A DNA stretch of 64,000 nt from Silvania hatchlandensis. GTDB taxonomy: Bacteria; Pseudomonadota; Gammaproteobacteria; Enterobacterales; Enterobacteriaceae. This document shows positions 27,294-37,397 of this stretch, in pieces. Position 1 is the stretch's first letter. Every line of letters begins with the position of its first letter. Below the pieces are notes generated by a model. That model searched no databases. It was not told the origin of the DNA and saw only the letters and a program-made list of their open reading frames with translations. Location of the stretch: NCBI RefSeq assembly GCF_025564065.1, contig NZ_JAMGZK010000055.1, positions 310,001-374,000 on the forward strand, in the 5' to 3' direction. Position numbers and translations under genes: made by a program.

Positions 27294-28623
27294 TAAGACG
27301 TTAATGGTGCATGCGTTTTTGCCGGGATCACCCCTGTCAGTTCCTGCTGGTAAGTTACATTTGCAGGAGGAAGGCATTGATCTCCGCGCATCGCGTTTTG
27401 TTTATGGTCTTAAGTACCTAAAACGAAATGGCGCAATTGAAATCGATCCTGTCGGGTTGGGTATGTTGCAAGGACAGCACGTGGCGGGGCAGGTATTGTT
27501 TGCACAAGAGTCTGCGCTTTTTGGCGGAATTCGCGACGCCGCACCTGATGCATGGGGCCGTCGCGTCATTGAAGCTAAAAAGCGGGTTCCGGCGAATGCA
27601 TTGCCGGAGTCGGTGTATCTTCTTGAGGCAGGGCCAAACCGAACCGGGGCGTTAGATATCACACCTGATGGTGAACCGGCGAGAGCGTTAGGTGCGTCAA
27701 CGGATATCAAATCACTGGGTTATCTCTTAGATGCAGCCGAGAGGATTGAGAATGGCTTGCCGTTGCCAGCAAATCTTCACGGGATATTTGATGCCGGGTC
27801 CAGCATGGGCGGAATGCGTCCCAAAGCAACTGTAGTGGTGGAAGATGGCAGTCACTGGCTGGCGAAGTTCTCTTCCCGTACCGACCGTGGTTTTTGCTAT
27901 CCTGCAATCGAACATGCAACCTTAAGACTTGCACAGGCGGCAGGGCTCCATGTTCCTGAGACTCGTCTCGAAGAGATTGGTTCTGAACGATTTGCGATGT
28001 TGATTAAGCGTTTTGACCGTGTGGGGGCAGGAGATAGCACCGGACGACGTCATTTTGTGTCTGCTCTGACGCTGATGAATATCCATGAGATGGCATCGAT
28101 AGAAAGCAGTTATGCTGAGCTGGCAGATACTATGCGCCGTCATCTTGATGCGGCCAGCCTTACTGATGATTTGAAAGAACTGTACCGCCGGATGGTCTTC
28201 AATATTTTGGTCAACAATGACGATGACCATTTACGCAACCATGGCTTTATCCTGATGGAATCACCAGAGCAAATGCCAGTCCGAGGGGCGCAAGAGGCTC
28301 AACGTGCCGTCAATCTCGCATGGCGTATTAGCCCCTTATACGACGTCGTGCCTCGCCCCGTTCATTCTCACCACCGTCGCCTGCATCTTGGTGTGGGCGC
28401 GTTCGGCAAAGAAGCCACGCTGGTTAATGCACTTTCGTGGTGTGAGCGGTTTGGTTTGAACCGGGTTGATGCCATTGCGGAAATTGACCGTATCTGGCGG
28501 GTAGTGAGGGAATGGCGTAATCATTTTGAGGAATATGGTGTGGCTGGGTACGATATTGATGCGGTCAGTTCCGCATTTTTGCATGCGCGTTATCTGGGCG
28601 GAGATGAGGCAGGGATCGGCTAA
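27283..28623 (+). CDS. hipA: HipA-like serine/threonine kinase toxin
   Basis: 446 residues. HipA toxins phosphorylate protein targets (GltX in E. coli) and stop growth. Visible elements: N-terminal HipA_N region (AGQVLFAQESALFGGIRDAAPDAWGRR), the Gly/Ser-rich loop AGSSMGGMRPKA with the ATP-binding Lys in WLAKFSS, the catalytic loop NILVNNDDDHLRNHGF (catalytic Asp and metal-binding Asn), and the metal-binding ISPLYDVVP. All catalytic residues appear intact, so it is predicted active. The module sits beside tRNA-Phe between two copies of a 34-bp repeat, indicating a mobile origin. Confidence 0.9.
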   Translation: MTSDKTLMVHAFLPGSPLSVPAGKLHLQEEGIDLRASRFVYGLKYLKRNGAIEIDPVGLGMLQGQHVAGQVLFAQESALFGGIRDAAPDAWGRRVIEAKKRVPANALPESVYLLEAGPNRTGALDITPDGEPARALGASTDIKSLGYLLDAAERIENGLPLPANLHGIFDAGSSMGGMRPKATVVVEDGSHWLAKFSSRTDRGFCYPAIEHATLRLAQAAGLHVPETRLEEIGSERFAMLIKRFDRVGAGDSTGRRHFVSALTLMNIHEMASIESSYAELADTMRRHLDAASLTDDLKELYRRMVFNILVNNDDDHLRNHGFILMESPEQMPVRGAQEAQRAVNLAWRISPLYDVVPRPVHSHHRRLHLGVGAFGKEATLVNALSWCERFGLNRVDAIAEIDRIWRVVREWRNHFEEYGVAGYDIDAVSSAFLHARYLGGDEAGIG

Positions 28624-28642
28624 TCATTGAATTCATAAATGC

Positions 28643-28676
28643 CAGAAAGCAAAAAACCAGCCCTAAGGCTGGTTTT
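28643..28676. terminator. tRNA-Phe terminator; 34-bp direct repeat, copy 2
   Basis: On the minus strand AAAACCAGCC TTAG GGCTGGTTTT followed by TTGC gives a 10-bp stem with T-run, directly after tRNA-Phe, so it is the native terminator. The same 34 bases recur at 26809-26842. Confidence 0.85.
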
Positions 28677-28685
28677 TCTAAATAG

Positions 28686-28761
28686 TGGTGCCCGGACTCG
28701 GAATCGAACCAAGGACACGGGGATTTTCAATCCCCTGCTCTACCGACTGAGCTATCCGGGC
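28686..28761 (-). tRNA. pheV: tRNA-Phe (GAA)
   Basis: 76 nucleotides with an encoded CCA end. The acceptor stem GCCCGGA pairs with TCCGGGC, the D-arm contains AGCTCAGTCGGTAGAGC, the anticodon stem-loop GGGGATTGAAAATCCCC has anticodon GAA, and the T-arm has GGTTCGAATCC. It lies beside yqgA as E. coli pheV does. This tRNA gene is a common insertion site for genomic islands. Confidence 0.98.
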
Positions 28762-28771
28762 AACGGGGCGC

Positions 28772-28800
28772 ATTAAAACCGATTCGCTCCGTGTCGTCAA
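28772..28800 (-). promoter_or_regulatory. Promoter of tRNA-Phe
   Basis: On the minus strand TTGACG (complement of 28795-28800) and TTTAAT (complement of 28772-28777) are 17 bases apart, followed by a GC-rich discriminator (GCGCCCCG) typical of stable-RNA promoters under stringent control. Confidence 0.8.
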
Positions 28801-28856
28801 CGAAAATTGCTGAATTCGCTACTGACCGCACACTCTGTCACCAGCTTGCTGCTTTC

Positions 28857-29567
28857 TCAGGCAAAAAAGGCGGTCCACAGGGCCGAGAGCGGCATCGCGA
28901 TAACCAGCGCGGGCAGCATATTGACCACCGCAAACATCTTAATACCGCAGATCCTAAGCCCGGTTGCCAGCAGCAGCAGGCCACCAACGGCGGTGAAATC
29001 TGCCATCATCGCCGGGGTCGTAAGCGGTAAGATCAGCGTGGCGCAGGTGGCAAGCGCCAGCTGGATAACCAGCATCGGCACGCAGATCGCCGCCACCGCG
29101 ATCCCTAACGTGGTGGCGAAGATAGTGGCGGTAAAGAAATCGAGAAATGATTTGGCGATCAGGATGCTGGAGTCGCCGGTCATCCCTTCCTGCATCGATC
29201 CAAAAATCCCGGTGCCGCTGGCGCAGAACAGAATAATGATCGCCACATAGCTCTGGATAAATGTCTCGTGCGAGCCACCTTTCGACTGACCCCGCGAGAG
29301 CAGGTTTTTGGCTTTGCCGACGGCACTGTTGATGCCTTTTTCCAGAAAACAGAATTCGCCAATCAGCGCCCCGACAAGCGTAGCCAGTACCATCACCGGC
29401 AGGTTGGCGCATTTGATCACCAGCAGAATACCGATCCCCAGCGAAGCCAGGCCAAAAATCGAGGGCATGGAAGAGCGAATACGCTCCGGTAATCGCTGGC
29501 TCAGTACGGCGCCAAGTATGCCGCCCAGCAACACGGCACTGGCGTTGATAAAGGGTCCAATAACCAA
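28857..29567 (-). CDS. yqgA: YqgA family inner-membrane protein (DUF554)
   Basis: 236 residues, matching E. coli YqgA in length and context (between pheV and speC). Six to seven hydrophobic helices are visible; family features include MVIGPFINASAVLLGGILGA at the N-terminus and GMTGDSSILIAKSFLDFFTA in the middle. A possible transporter of unknown substrate. Confidence 0.93.
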   Translation of the reverse strand: MVIGPFINASAVLLGGILGAVLSQRLPERIRSSMPSIFGLASLGIGILLVIKCANLPVMVLATLVGALIGEFCFLEKGINSAVGKAKNLLSRGQSKGGSHETFIQSYVAIIILFCASGTGIFGSMQEGMTGDSSILIAKSFLDFFTATIFATTLGIAVAAICVPMLVIQLALATCATLILPLTTPAMMADFTAVGGLLLLATGLRICGIKMFAVVNMLPALVIAMPLSALWTAFFA

Positions 29568-29732
29568 AGTAAACTCCCGTTATTTACTCATTGATATTGC
29601 ATTATTATTGCTGTTTTCAGCGGGTAATAACGCTGTTTTAATACTGTTTTTGCATAATGATTGCGTCTTGCACGGCCTGGTGAAAGGTGACATTATTGCG
29701 CGAATTTTCTCCTCTCAGATACGGGGCCGCCA

Positions 29733-29807
29733 ATGAATATATTATTAATTGCTGCGTACAGACCTCGCCGTATCTACGCTTCGTATTCTACGCTCACCGT
29801 GCGGTGA
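29733..29807 (+). CDS. Candidate 24-residue leader peptide upstream of speC
   Basis: An ATG-to-TGA frame of 24 codons reads MNILLIAAYRPRRIYASY and ends TVR. It has a modest GGGG ribosome-binding stretch 9-12 bases upstream and lies 158 bases before speC in a structured leader. The Arg-Pro-Arg-Arg run recalls basic leader peptides such as SpeFL that sense ornithine at speF, but this is a different sequence. No protein-level evidence exists here; it may be chance or may already be known in other enterics. Confidence 0.35.
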   Translation: MNILLIAAYRPRRIYASYSTLTVR

Positions 29808-29834
29808 GGGTAACGCAGGCTCACTGCAGGACAA

Positions 29835-29927
29835 CAGTAAAACCAGACGCGTTCTGCTTTTACTGATGTCTGGCGGTCGGAGCTGAACTCCGGTCAGACA
29901 CATTCGTTGGGCAGGGAAGATTCCCTG
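29835..29927 (+). promoter_or_regulatory. Structured 5' leader of speC with three hairpins
   Basis: Three stems follow one another before speC: CAGTAAAA-c-CAGA with its complement (29835-29865), GTCTG...GGAG with CTCC...CAGAC (29868-29899), and CAGGGAA/TTCCCTG (29912-29927). With the candidate leader peptide they make a long regulated-looking 5' region. The rest of the 398-base yqgA-speC gap (29568-29732) is AT-rich promoter-like DNA without another feature I can support. Confidence 0.5.
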
Positions 29928-29965
29928 TCCGGGGCTTTTCTCGCCTTGCACGGGTATTTGCGCTT

Positions 29966-32101
29966 ATGAAAACAATGAAAATTGCCGTCAGCCGTGAGCT
30001 GGCGTCCGCCTTGTCTACGCACCGGGAAGTGGTGACGCTGGATAACACAGATTTTACGGACGTGGCGGCAGTCGTCATTACCGTCGCTGATAGTCACAGC
30101 GGCATCCTCGCGTTACTGAAACGTACGGGCTTTCAGCTCCCTGTTTTTATGTTCTCAGAAGAGTCTGTAGACGCGCCTGCTGGCGTCGACGCGGTGATCA
30201 ACGGCAAGGCACAGGAGTGGCTGGAGCTGGAAACGGCCGCCTGTCGCTATGAAGAGAACCTGCTGCCGCCGTTTTTCGACACCCTGAGCCAGTACGTGGC
30301 GATGGACAACAGCACCTTTGCCTGTCCGGGGCATCAGCACGGCGCTTTCTTCAAGAAGCACCCCGCAGGCCGCCAGTTCTTCGACTTCTTCGGGGAGAAC
30401 CTTTTCCGGGCCGATATGTGCAACGCCGACGTCAAGCTCGGCGATTTGCTGATCCACGAAGGGTCTGCCAAACACGCACAAAAATTTGCGGCGAAGGTAT
30501 TCAACGCCGACAAAACCTATTTTGTGCTGAACGGCACCTCAGCGGCCAATAAGGTGGTGACCAACGCGCTGCTAACCCGCGGCGATCTGGTGTTGTTCGA
30601 CCGCAATAACCACAAATCTAACCATCACGGGGCGCTGATCCAGGCCGGGGCCACGCCGGTGTATCTTGAAGCGGCGCGTAACCCGTTTGGCTTTATTGGC
30701 GGCATCGATGACCGCTGCTTTGACGAAGCTTACCTGCGCCAGCAGATCCGTACCGTGGCACCGGAAAAGGCTGATGAAGCGCGTCCGTTCCGCCTGGCGG
30801 TGATCCAGCTTGGCACTTATGACGGGACGATTTACAACGCCCGCCAGGTGATCGACAAGATTGGCCAGCTGTGCGACTACATCCTGTTTGACTCCGCATG
30901 GGTGGGTTACGAGCAGTTTATCCCAATGATGGCAGACAGCTCGCCGCTGCTGCTGGAACTTAATGAAAACGATCCGGGGATCTTTGTCACCCAGTCGGTG
31001 CATAAGCAGCAGGCCGGATTCTCCCAGACCTCGCAGATCCATAAAAAGGATAACCATCTTCGCGGCCAGGCGCGTTTCTGCCCGCATAAGCGTCTCAACA
31101 ACGCGTTTATGCTGCACGCCTCAACCAGTCCGTTTTACCCGCTGTTTGCTGCGCTGGACGTGAACGCCAAGATCCACGAAGGGGAGAGCGGGCGTCGGCT
31201 CTGGGCAGAGTGCGTCGCGCTCGGCATTGAGGCGCGCAAGGCGATAATCGCCAACTGCAAGATGATCCAGCCGTTTATTCCGCCGGTGGTGGCCGGGCGT
31301 CCGTGGCAGGATCATCCTACCGAGACGATTGCCCGCGAGCTGCGTTTCTTTAGCTTTGAGCCTGGGGCGAAATGGCACGGGTTTGAAGGCTATGCCCGGG
31401 AGCAATATTTTGTCGACCCGTGCAAGCTGCTGCTGACCACGCCGGGGATTGATGTGGAGAGCGGGAAATACACCGAGTTTGGTATTCCGGCGACCATTCT
31501 GGCGCACTACCTGCGTGAGAAAGGCATCGTGCCGGAGAAGTGCGATCTCAACTCCATTCTCTTCCTGCTGACCCCGGCCGAGAGCGCAGAGAAAATGGCT
31601 CAGCTGGTGGCGATGCTTGGTCAGTTTGAACAGCATATCGAAGACGACACCCCGCTTGCGGACGTTCTGCCGACGATCTGGAAGAAATACCCGGTGCGCT
31701 ACCGGGACTACACCCTTCGTCAGCTCTGCCAGGAGATGCACGATCTGTACGTGAGTTTTGACGTTAAAGATCTGCAGAAGGCGATGTTTCGCCAGGAGAG
31801 CCTGCCCGCTGTGGCGATGAACCCGCAGGATGCCAACCAGGCCTTTATTCGCGGTAACGTCGAGCTGGTGCGCATCAGCGAAGCCGAAGGGCGCATTGCC
31901 GCCGAGGGCGCGCTGCCATATCCACCGGGCGTGCTGTGCGTGGTGCCGGGTGAGCTATGGGGCGGGGCAGTGCAACGTTATTTCCTGGCGCTGGAAGAGG
32001 GCGTCAATCTGCTGCCCGGATTTTCACCGGAGTTGCAGGGCGTTTACAGCGAGAAGGATGCGGACGGGATTAAGCGCTTGTACGGCTATGTGCTGAAGTA
32101 A
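29966..32101 (+). CDS. speC: Ornithine decarboxylase, constitutive
   Basis: 711 residues, the size of E. coli SpeC. It converts ornithine to putrescine with pyridoxal phosphate. The N-terminal receiver-like wing domain (1-105) is followed by the fold type I aminotransferase domain with FVLNGTSAANK, FDRNNHKSNHHG and the PLP lysine in SVHKQQAGFSQ, then the C-terminal domain. Close neighbours yqgA and nupG support the constitutive (speC) rather than inducible (speF) paralogue. Convergent with nupG across a strong hairpin. Confidence 0.97.
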   Translation: MKTMKIAVSRELASALSTHREVVTLDNTDFTDVAAVVITVADSHSGILALLKRTGFQLPVFMFSEESVDAPAGVDAVINGKAQEWLELETAACRYEENLLPPFFDTLSQYVAMDNSTFACPGHQHGAFFKKHPAGRQFFDFFGENLFRADMCNADVKLGDLLIHEGSAKHAQKFAAKVFNADKTYFVLNGTSAANKVVTNALLTRGDLVLFDRNNHKSNHHGALIQAGATPVYLEAARNPFGFIGGIDDRCFDEAYLRQQIRTVAPEKADEARPFRLAVIQLGTYDGTIYNARQVIDKIGQLCDYILFDSAWVGYEQFIPMMADSSPLLLELNENDPGIFVTQSVHKQQAGFSQTSQIHKKDNHLRGQARFCPHKRLNNAFMLHASTSPFYPLFAALDVNAKIHEGESGRRLWAECVALGIEARKAIIANCKMIQPFIPPVVAGRPWQDHPTETIARELRFFSFEPGAKWHGFEGYAREQYFVDPCKLLLTTPGIDVESGKYTEFGIPATILAHYLREKGIVPEKCDLNSILFLLTPAESAEKMAQLVAMLGQFEQHIEDDTPLADVLPTIWKKYPVRYRDYTLRQLCQEMHDLYVSFDVKDLQKAMFRQESLPAVAMNPQDANQAFIRGNVELVRISEAEGRIAAEGALPYPPGVLCVVPGELWGGAVQRYFLALEEGVNLLPGFSPELQGVYSEKDADGIKRLYGYVLK

Positions 32102-32106
32102 AAGAT

Positions 32107-32130
32107 TTCCCCCTCCGACAGGAGGGGGAA
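32107..32130. terminator. Bidirectional hairpin between speC and nupG
   Basis: TTCCCCCTCC and GGAGGGGGAA form a perfect 10-bp stem with a 4-base loop, six bases after the speC stop and ten bases beyond the nupG stop. Confidence 0.75.
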
Positions 32131-32140
32131 GTTAAGGCGA

Positions 32141-33397
32141 TTAATGTGCGATGGACTGCGTACCTGTTGGCGTACGAACATGTTTGTACTTGAACAGCAC
32201 CATGAACGCGAAGGCCAGAACCAGCGAGTAGCCTGCGAAGATCAACCACACCGGCTGCCAGTCAGTAATCCCGTTAGTGGTATACATCTCAACCACTTTA
32301 CCGCTCACGATCCCGCCAAGAATACAGCCGAAACCGTTGGTCATCATCAGGAACATACCCTGAGCACTGGCGCGGATTTCCGGACGCACTTCTTTTTCCA
32401 CAAACACCGAACCTGAGATGTTGAAGAAGTCGAAGGCACAGCCGTAGACGATCATCGACAGAACCAGCAGCACGGTACCGAACGCAGATGGGTCACCGTA
32501 GGCGAACAGACCGAAACGCAGCATCCACGCGAAGATACTGATCATCATAACGTTCTTGATGCCGTAGCGGCTCAGGAAGAACGGGATGGTCAGGATAAAC
32601 AGGGTTTCGGAGATCTGCGAAATCGACATCATCACTGAGGCGTGTTCAACGATAAAGCTGCCGGAGAACAGCGGGTCGTTATCGAAGCTGTGCAGGAAGG
32701 TGTTGCCGAACATGTTAGTGATCTGCAGTTCTGCACCCAGCAGCATGGAGAAGATAAAGAAGATCGCCATGCGTTTGTTTTTAAACAGCGCGAAGGCATC
32801 CAGACCGAGCATGCTGCTCCAGCTCTGGTCTTTCTGCTGATTAGAGACCGGAATGTGCGGCAGCGTCAGGGTGAACAGAGCCAGCACCACGGACAGCACC
32901 GCACCGATGTACAGCTGCATATGGCTCAGTTCAAAGCCGGAGAAGCTCACTGCCCACATCGCCATGATAAAGCCGATGGTGCCCCAGATACGAATCGGTG
33001 GGAAATCGGTGACGATATCCATACCGGCTTCTTTCAGGCGATAGTAGGAGATGGTGTTAATCAGGCCCAGCGTTGGCATATATGCCAGCGAGTTGAGCAG
33101 GATAACCATAAACATCGCACCTGGCGTCGTAACTTCGGCCGCCATAAACAGCGTTCCGGCTCCGACCAGGTGACAAAGGGCGTACACCCACTTCGCACTT
33201 ATCCATTTGTCCGCCACAATCCCGAGTAACGTCGGCATAAGGACGGCGGCGATACCCAAAGAGCTATAGACCGCGCCAATCGATGCACCATCGAATTTGA
33301 GCGTGACAAACATGTAGGAGCCAAGCGTGGTAAGCCAGCTCCCCCACAGGCAGAACTGCAGAAACGATAAGATTTTAAGCTGCAGCTTAAGGTTCAT
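32141..33397 (-). CDS. nupG: Nucleoside permease NupG
   Basis: 418 residues from the ATG at 33397, preceded by GAGGAAAG; identical in length to E. coli NupG. Major facilitator superfamily nucleoside:proton symporter with 12 predicted helices, beginning MNLKLQLKILSFLQFCLWGSW and including the loops DFPPIRIWGTIGF and RYGIKNVM. It imports purine and pyrimidine nucleosides. The longer frame to 33517 is an artefact. The upstream region carries a CRP-like site, as expected for this CytR/DeoR/CRP-regulated gene. Confidence 0.97.
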   Translation of the reverse strand: MNLKLQLKILSFLQFCLWGSWLTTLGSYMFVTLKFDGASIGAVYSSLGIAAVLMPTLLGIVADKWISAKWVYALCHLVGAGTLFMAAEVTTPGAMFMVILLNSLAYMPTLGLINTISYYRLKEAGMDIVTDFPPIRIWGTIGFIMAMWAVSFSGFELSHMQLYIGAVLSVVLALFTLTLPHIPVSNQQKDQSWSSMLGLDAFALFKNKRMAIFFIFSMLLGAELQITNMFGNTFLHSFDNDPLFSGSFIVEHASVMMSISQISETLFILTIPFFLSRYGIKNVMMISIFAWMLRFGLFAYGDPSAFGTVLLVLSMIVYGCAFDFFNISGSVFVEKEVRPEIRASAQGMFLMMTNGFGCILGGIVSGKVVEMYTTNGITDWQPVWLIFAGYSLVLAFAFMVLFKYKHVRTPTGTQSIAH

Positions 33398-33541
33398 GTA
33401 ACTTTCCTCACAAGAGAGCGGGCTGTGTGTTGAATTAAAAACATTTGTGTACGGTATTTGATGCAATTCTATCAGCGAGTGACGTGATGTTTTGTTACCT
33501 CCCGCAAAAAAATGCAATCCTTATTAATTTGCAGTCTGGAT

Positions 33542-33557
33542 TGTGATGCAAATAACA
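33542..33557 (-). promoter_or_regulatory. CRP-like site upstream of nupG
   Basis: TGTGA-N6-TAACA, one mismatch from the TGTGA-N6-TCACA consensus, lies about 150 bases before the nupG start in an AT-rich promoter region. nupG of E. coli is CRP-activated, which supports the call. Confidence 0.5.
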
Positions 33558-33587
33558 ATTTCGTATGGATGGCGCGCGGGGGCAAGA

Positions 33588-33609
33588 ACCCTCTCCCGCA
33601 GGAGAGGGT
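33588..33609. terminator. Hairpin after mltC
   Basis: ACCCTCTCC and GGAGAGGGT pair around CGCA, 14 bases downstream of the mltC stop. The CCCTCTCC core belongs to the same dispersed palindrome family as at 38142. Confidence 0.6.
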
Positions 33610-33622
33610 GAAACGTGGAGGA

Positions 33623-35076
<1,454 letters not shown>

Positions 35077-35102
35077 ACTCATTCCTCTTTGTCGCCCCGG
35101 AG

Positions 35103-36155
35103 CTAAACCATTGCTCCGACACGTAATTGCTGTAACAGGCGCTCTACAGGGGCCGCCAGCCCAACTGACGGCGGTTGCGCTAAGTTATACCAGAGAGCGT
35201 TGCCTTCATCCATGCACGCGGTGAATGAGGACACGGGAAGCCACATTGGCACGATATCCAGGTGGAAGTGGCTAAAGGTGTGGCGAAACGCGGTTAACTG
35301 CCTGAGAGTATCGCCGCTGATGCCGCGCTGCGCCAGCCAGTCGCGCAGGCTGGCTTCATCCTCAAACTGCGGAAAACAGAACAAGCCTCCCCACAGCCCA
35401 CTCGGCGGACGCTGGGCAAGAAACACCGTCTCGTCGTGCTGCATCAGCAGGAAATAGCCGGTACGTTCCGGTAGCGTCTGCTTTGGCTTTTTACCGGGAT
35501 ACTGCGCCCAGCTGTGGTTGGCGTAGGCCATGCAGAGGTTATTCAGCGGGCACAGCTCGCATTTGGGTTTGGATCGGGTGCAGACCATCGCCCCTAAATC
35601 CATCATCGCTTGGTTAAAGCGTTCCACGCCTTTGGCCGGGGTGACCGCTTCGCTGATGTCCCATAAACGTTTTTCAACATCCTTCTTGCCCGGCCAGCCG
35701 CTCACGGCGGAACAGCGCGCCAGCACGCGTTTTACGTTGCCGTCGAGAATGGGAAAGTGTTTGCCCAGCGAAAGGGAGAGAATCGCCCCGGCGGTAGAGC
35801 GCCCGACACCCGGCAGATCGGCCACCTCTTCGAAGGTTTCCGGGAATTTGCCGTTATGCCGGGTGACCACCTGCTGCGCGGCTTTATGCAGATTGCGCGC
35901 GCGGGCGTAATAGCCGAGCCCGGTCCACAGGTGCAATACTTCATCGAGCGGGGCGTGAGCTAAATCGATTACCGTTGGGAAACGCGCCATAAAGCGCTCA
36001 AAGTAAGGAATAACGGTAGCGACCTGCGTTTGTTGCAACATCACCTCAGAGAGCCATACTTTGTACGGCGTTTTTTCAATTTGCCAGGGCAGGGTTTTAC
36101 GCCCGTATTTGTCGTACCAGTCCAGCACCTGGGCTGAAAATTGAGAGGCTTGCAT
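35103..36155 (-). CDS. mutY: A/G-specific adenine glycosylase MutY
   Basis: 350 residues (E. coli 350). It removes adenine mispaired with 8-oxoguanine or guanine. Features are the helix-hairpin-helix [12 protein letters not shown] with the catalytic Asp 18 residues later in [10 protein letters not shown], the 4Fe-4S ligands C-x6-C-x2-C-x5-C in [17 protein letters not shown], and a C-terminal NUDIX-like recognition domain (about 225-350). It is divergent from trmB. Confidence 0.97.
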   Translation of the reverse strand: MQASQFSAQVLDWYDKYGRKTLPWQIEKTPYKVWLSEVMLQQTQVATVIPYFERFMARFPTVIDLAHAPLDEVLHLWTGLGYYARARNLHKAAQQVVTRHNGKFPETFEEVADLPGVGRSTAGAILSLSLGKHFPILDGNVKRVLARCSAVSGWPGKKDVEKRLWDISEAVTPAKGVERFNQAMMDLGAMVCTRSKPKCELCPLNNLCMAYANHSWAQYPGKKPKQTLPERTGYFLLMQHDETVFLAQRPPSGLWGGLFCFPQFEDEASLRDWLAQRGISGDTLRQLTAFRHTFSHFHLDIVPMWLPVSSFTACMDEGNALWYNLAQPPSVGLAAPVERLLQQLRVGAMV

Positions 36156-36299
36156 GGTCTTCGCTTCGCGATATCAGGGACGCAGATTGCAGCACAGAGG
36201 CATTCGGCTGTAAACCGGATCTTTCCCATGCTTGCATCCGACCTTTAACTTTGGATAATGCGCGTTTCCCGAACATTCTCACAAGCAGACAACTCTTTT

Positions 36300-37019
36300 A
36301 TGAAAAACGACGTCATATCACCGGAATTTGATGAAAACGGTCGCCCGCTGCGCCGTATTCGCAGCTTTGTCCGCCGTCAGGGCCGCCTGACCAAAGGGCA
36401 GCAACACGCGCTGGATAACTACTGGCCGGTGATGGGCGTTGAGTTCAACGAACAGCCGCTCGACTTTGCTGAGCTGTTTGGCCGCGATGCACCTGTCACC
36501 CTGGAGATCGGTTTTGGCATGGGTACGTCGCTGGTTGCGATGGCGAAAGTACGTCCTGAGCAGAACTTTATCGGTATCGAAGTTCACTCCCCGGGAGTGG
36601 GTGCCTGCCTGGCGACGGCGCATGAAGAGGGCGTAGAGAACCTGCGCGTCATGTGTCACGATGCGGTAGAAGTGCTGCACAAGATGATTCCTGACAATTC
36701 TCTGAACATGGTTCAGCTCTTTTTCCCTGACCCATGGCACAAAGCACGTCATAATAAACGCCGTATCGTTCAGGCACCCTTTGCCGAGCTGGTAAAGAGC
36801 AAGCTGAAGCTGGGTGGCGTTTTCCACATGGCGACCGACTGGGAACAGTATGCGGAGCATATGCTGGAAGTGATGTCGACGCTCGACGGGTATAAAAACC
36901 AGTCGGCAAGCAATGACTATGTACCGCGTCCTGACTCACGTCCGGTGACGAAATTTGAACAGCGTGGCCATCGTCTTGGTCACGGTGTATGGGACTTAAT
37001 GTTCGAGAGGGTGAAATAA
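36300..37019 (+). CDS. trmB: tRNA (guanine-N7-)-methyltransferase TrmB
   Basis: 239 residues from ATG 36300, as in E. coli; the longer frame to 36258 is not supported. It methylates G46 of the tRNA variable loop. The S-adenosylmethionine-binding motif [15 protein letters not shown] is at about residues 66-80 and the catalytic [16 protein letters not shown] follows. Its stop codon overlaps the yggL start by one base (TAATG). Confidence 0.97.
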   Translation: MKNDVISPEFDENGRPLRRIRSFVRRQGRLTKGQQHALDNYWPVMGVEFNEQPLDFAELFGRDAPVTLEIGFGMGTSLVAMAKVRPEQNFIGIEVHSPGVGACLATAHEEGVENLRVMCHDAVEVLHKMIPDNSLNMVQLFFPDPWHKARHNKRRIVQAPFAELVKSKLKLGGVFHMATDWEQYAEHMLEVMSTLDGYKNQSASNDYVPRPDSRPVTKFEQRGHRLGHGVWDLMFERVK

Positions 37020-37345
37020 TGGCAAAGAATCGTAGCCGTCGTCTGCGTAAGAAAATGCATATCGAGGAATTCCAGGAAATTGGATTTTCCGTCGCATGGC
37101 GTTTCCCGGAAGGCACCAGTGTAGAACAGATCGATAAGGACGTTGATGCCTTCATTGATGAAGTCATTGAGCCGAACAAGCTGGCCTTTGACGGCAGCGG
37201 CTACCTGTCGTGGGAAGGTTTGATCTGCAAGCAGGAAATCGGTCAATGTACCGAAGAGCAGCAGGCTATCGTGCGTAAGTGGCTGGAAGACCACAAATTA
37301 GAAGAGGTGCGCGTGAGCGAACTTTTCGACATTTGGTGGGACTAA
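37019..37345 (+). CDS. yggL: YggL family protein (DUF469), ribosome-associated
   Basis: 108 residues from ATG 37019, same as E. coli YggL. Basic N-terminus (AKNRSRRLRKKMHIEEFQEIGF), then FPEGTSVEQIDKDVDAFIDE and the Trp-rich C-terminus LFDIWWD. YggL has been linked to the 50S ribosomal subunit; exact role uncertain. Coupled to trmB. Confidence 0.95.
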   Translation: MAKNRSRRLRKKMHIEEFQEIGFSVAWRFPEGTSVEQIDKDVDAFIDEVIEPNKLAFDGSGYLSWEGLICKQEIGQCTEEQQAIVRKWLEDHKLEEVRVSELFDIWWD

Positions 37346-37356
37346 TAAAGCATCAG

Positions 37357-37380
37357 GGGCCAGCAATTGCTGGCCCGTTT
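37357..37380 (+). terminator. Terminator after yggL
   Basis: A perfect 20-bp palindrome GGGCCAGCAATTGCTGGCCC is followed by GTTTT, 12 bases beyond the yggL stop. Confidence 0.9.
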
Positions 37381-37397
37381 TGTATGAGGGAGTATTT

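Noticed and set aside
30572..31117. Minus-strand open frame (181 codons) within speC
   Set aside because: Antisense shadow of a clear, full-length ornithine decarboxylase gene; no recognisable domain.
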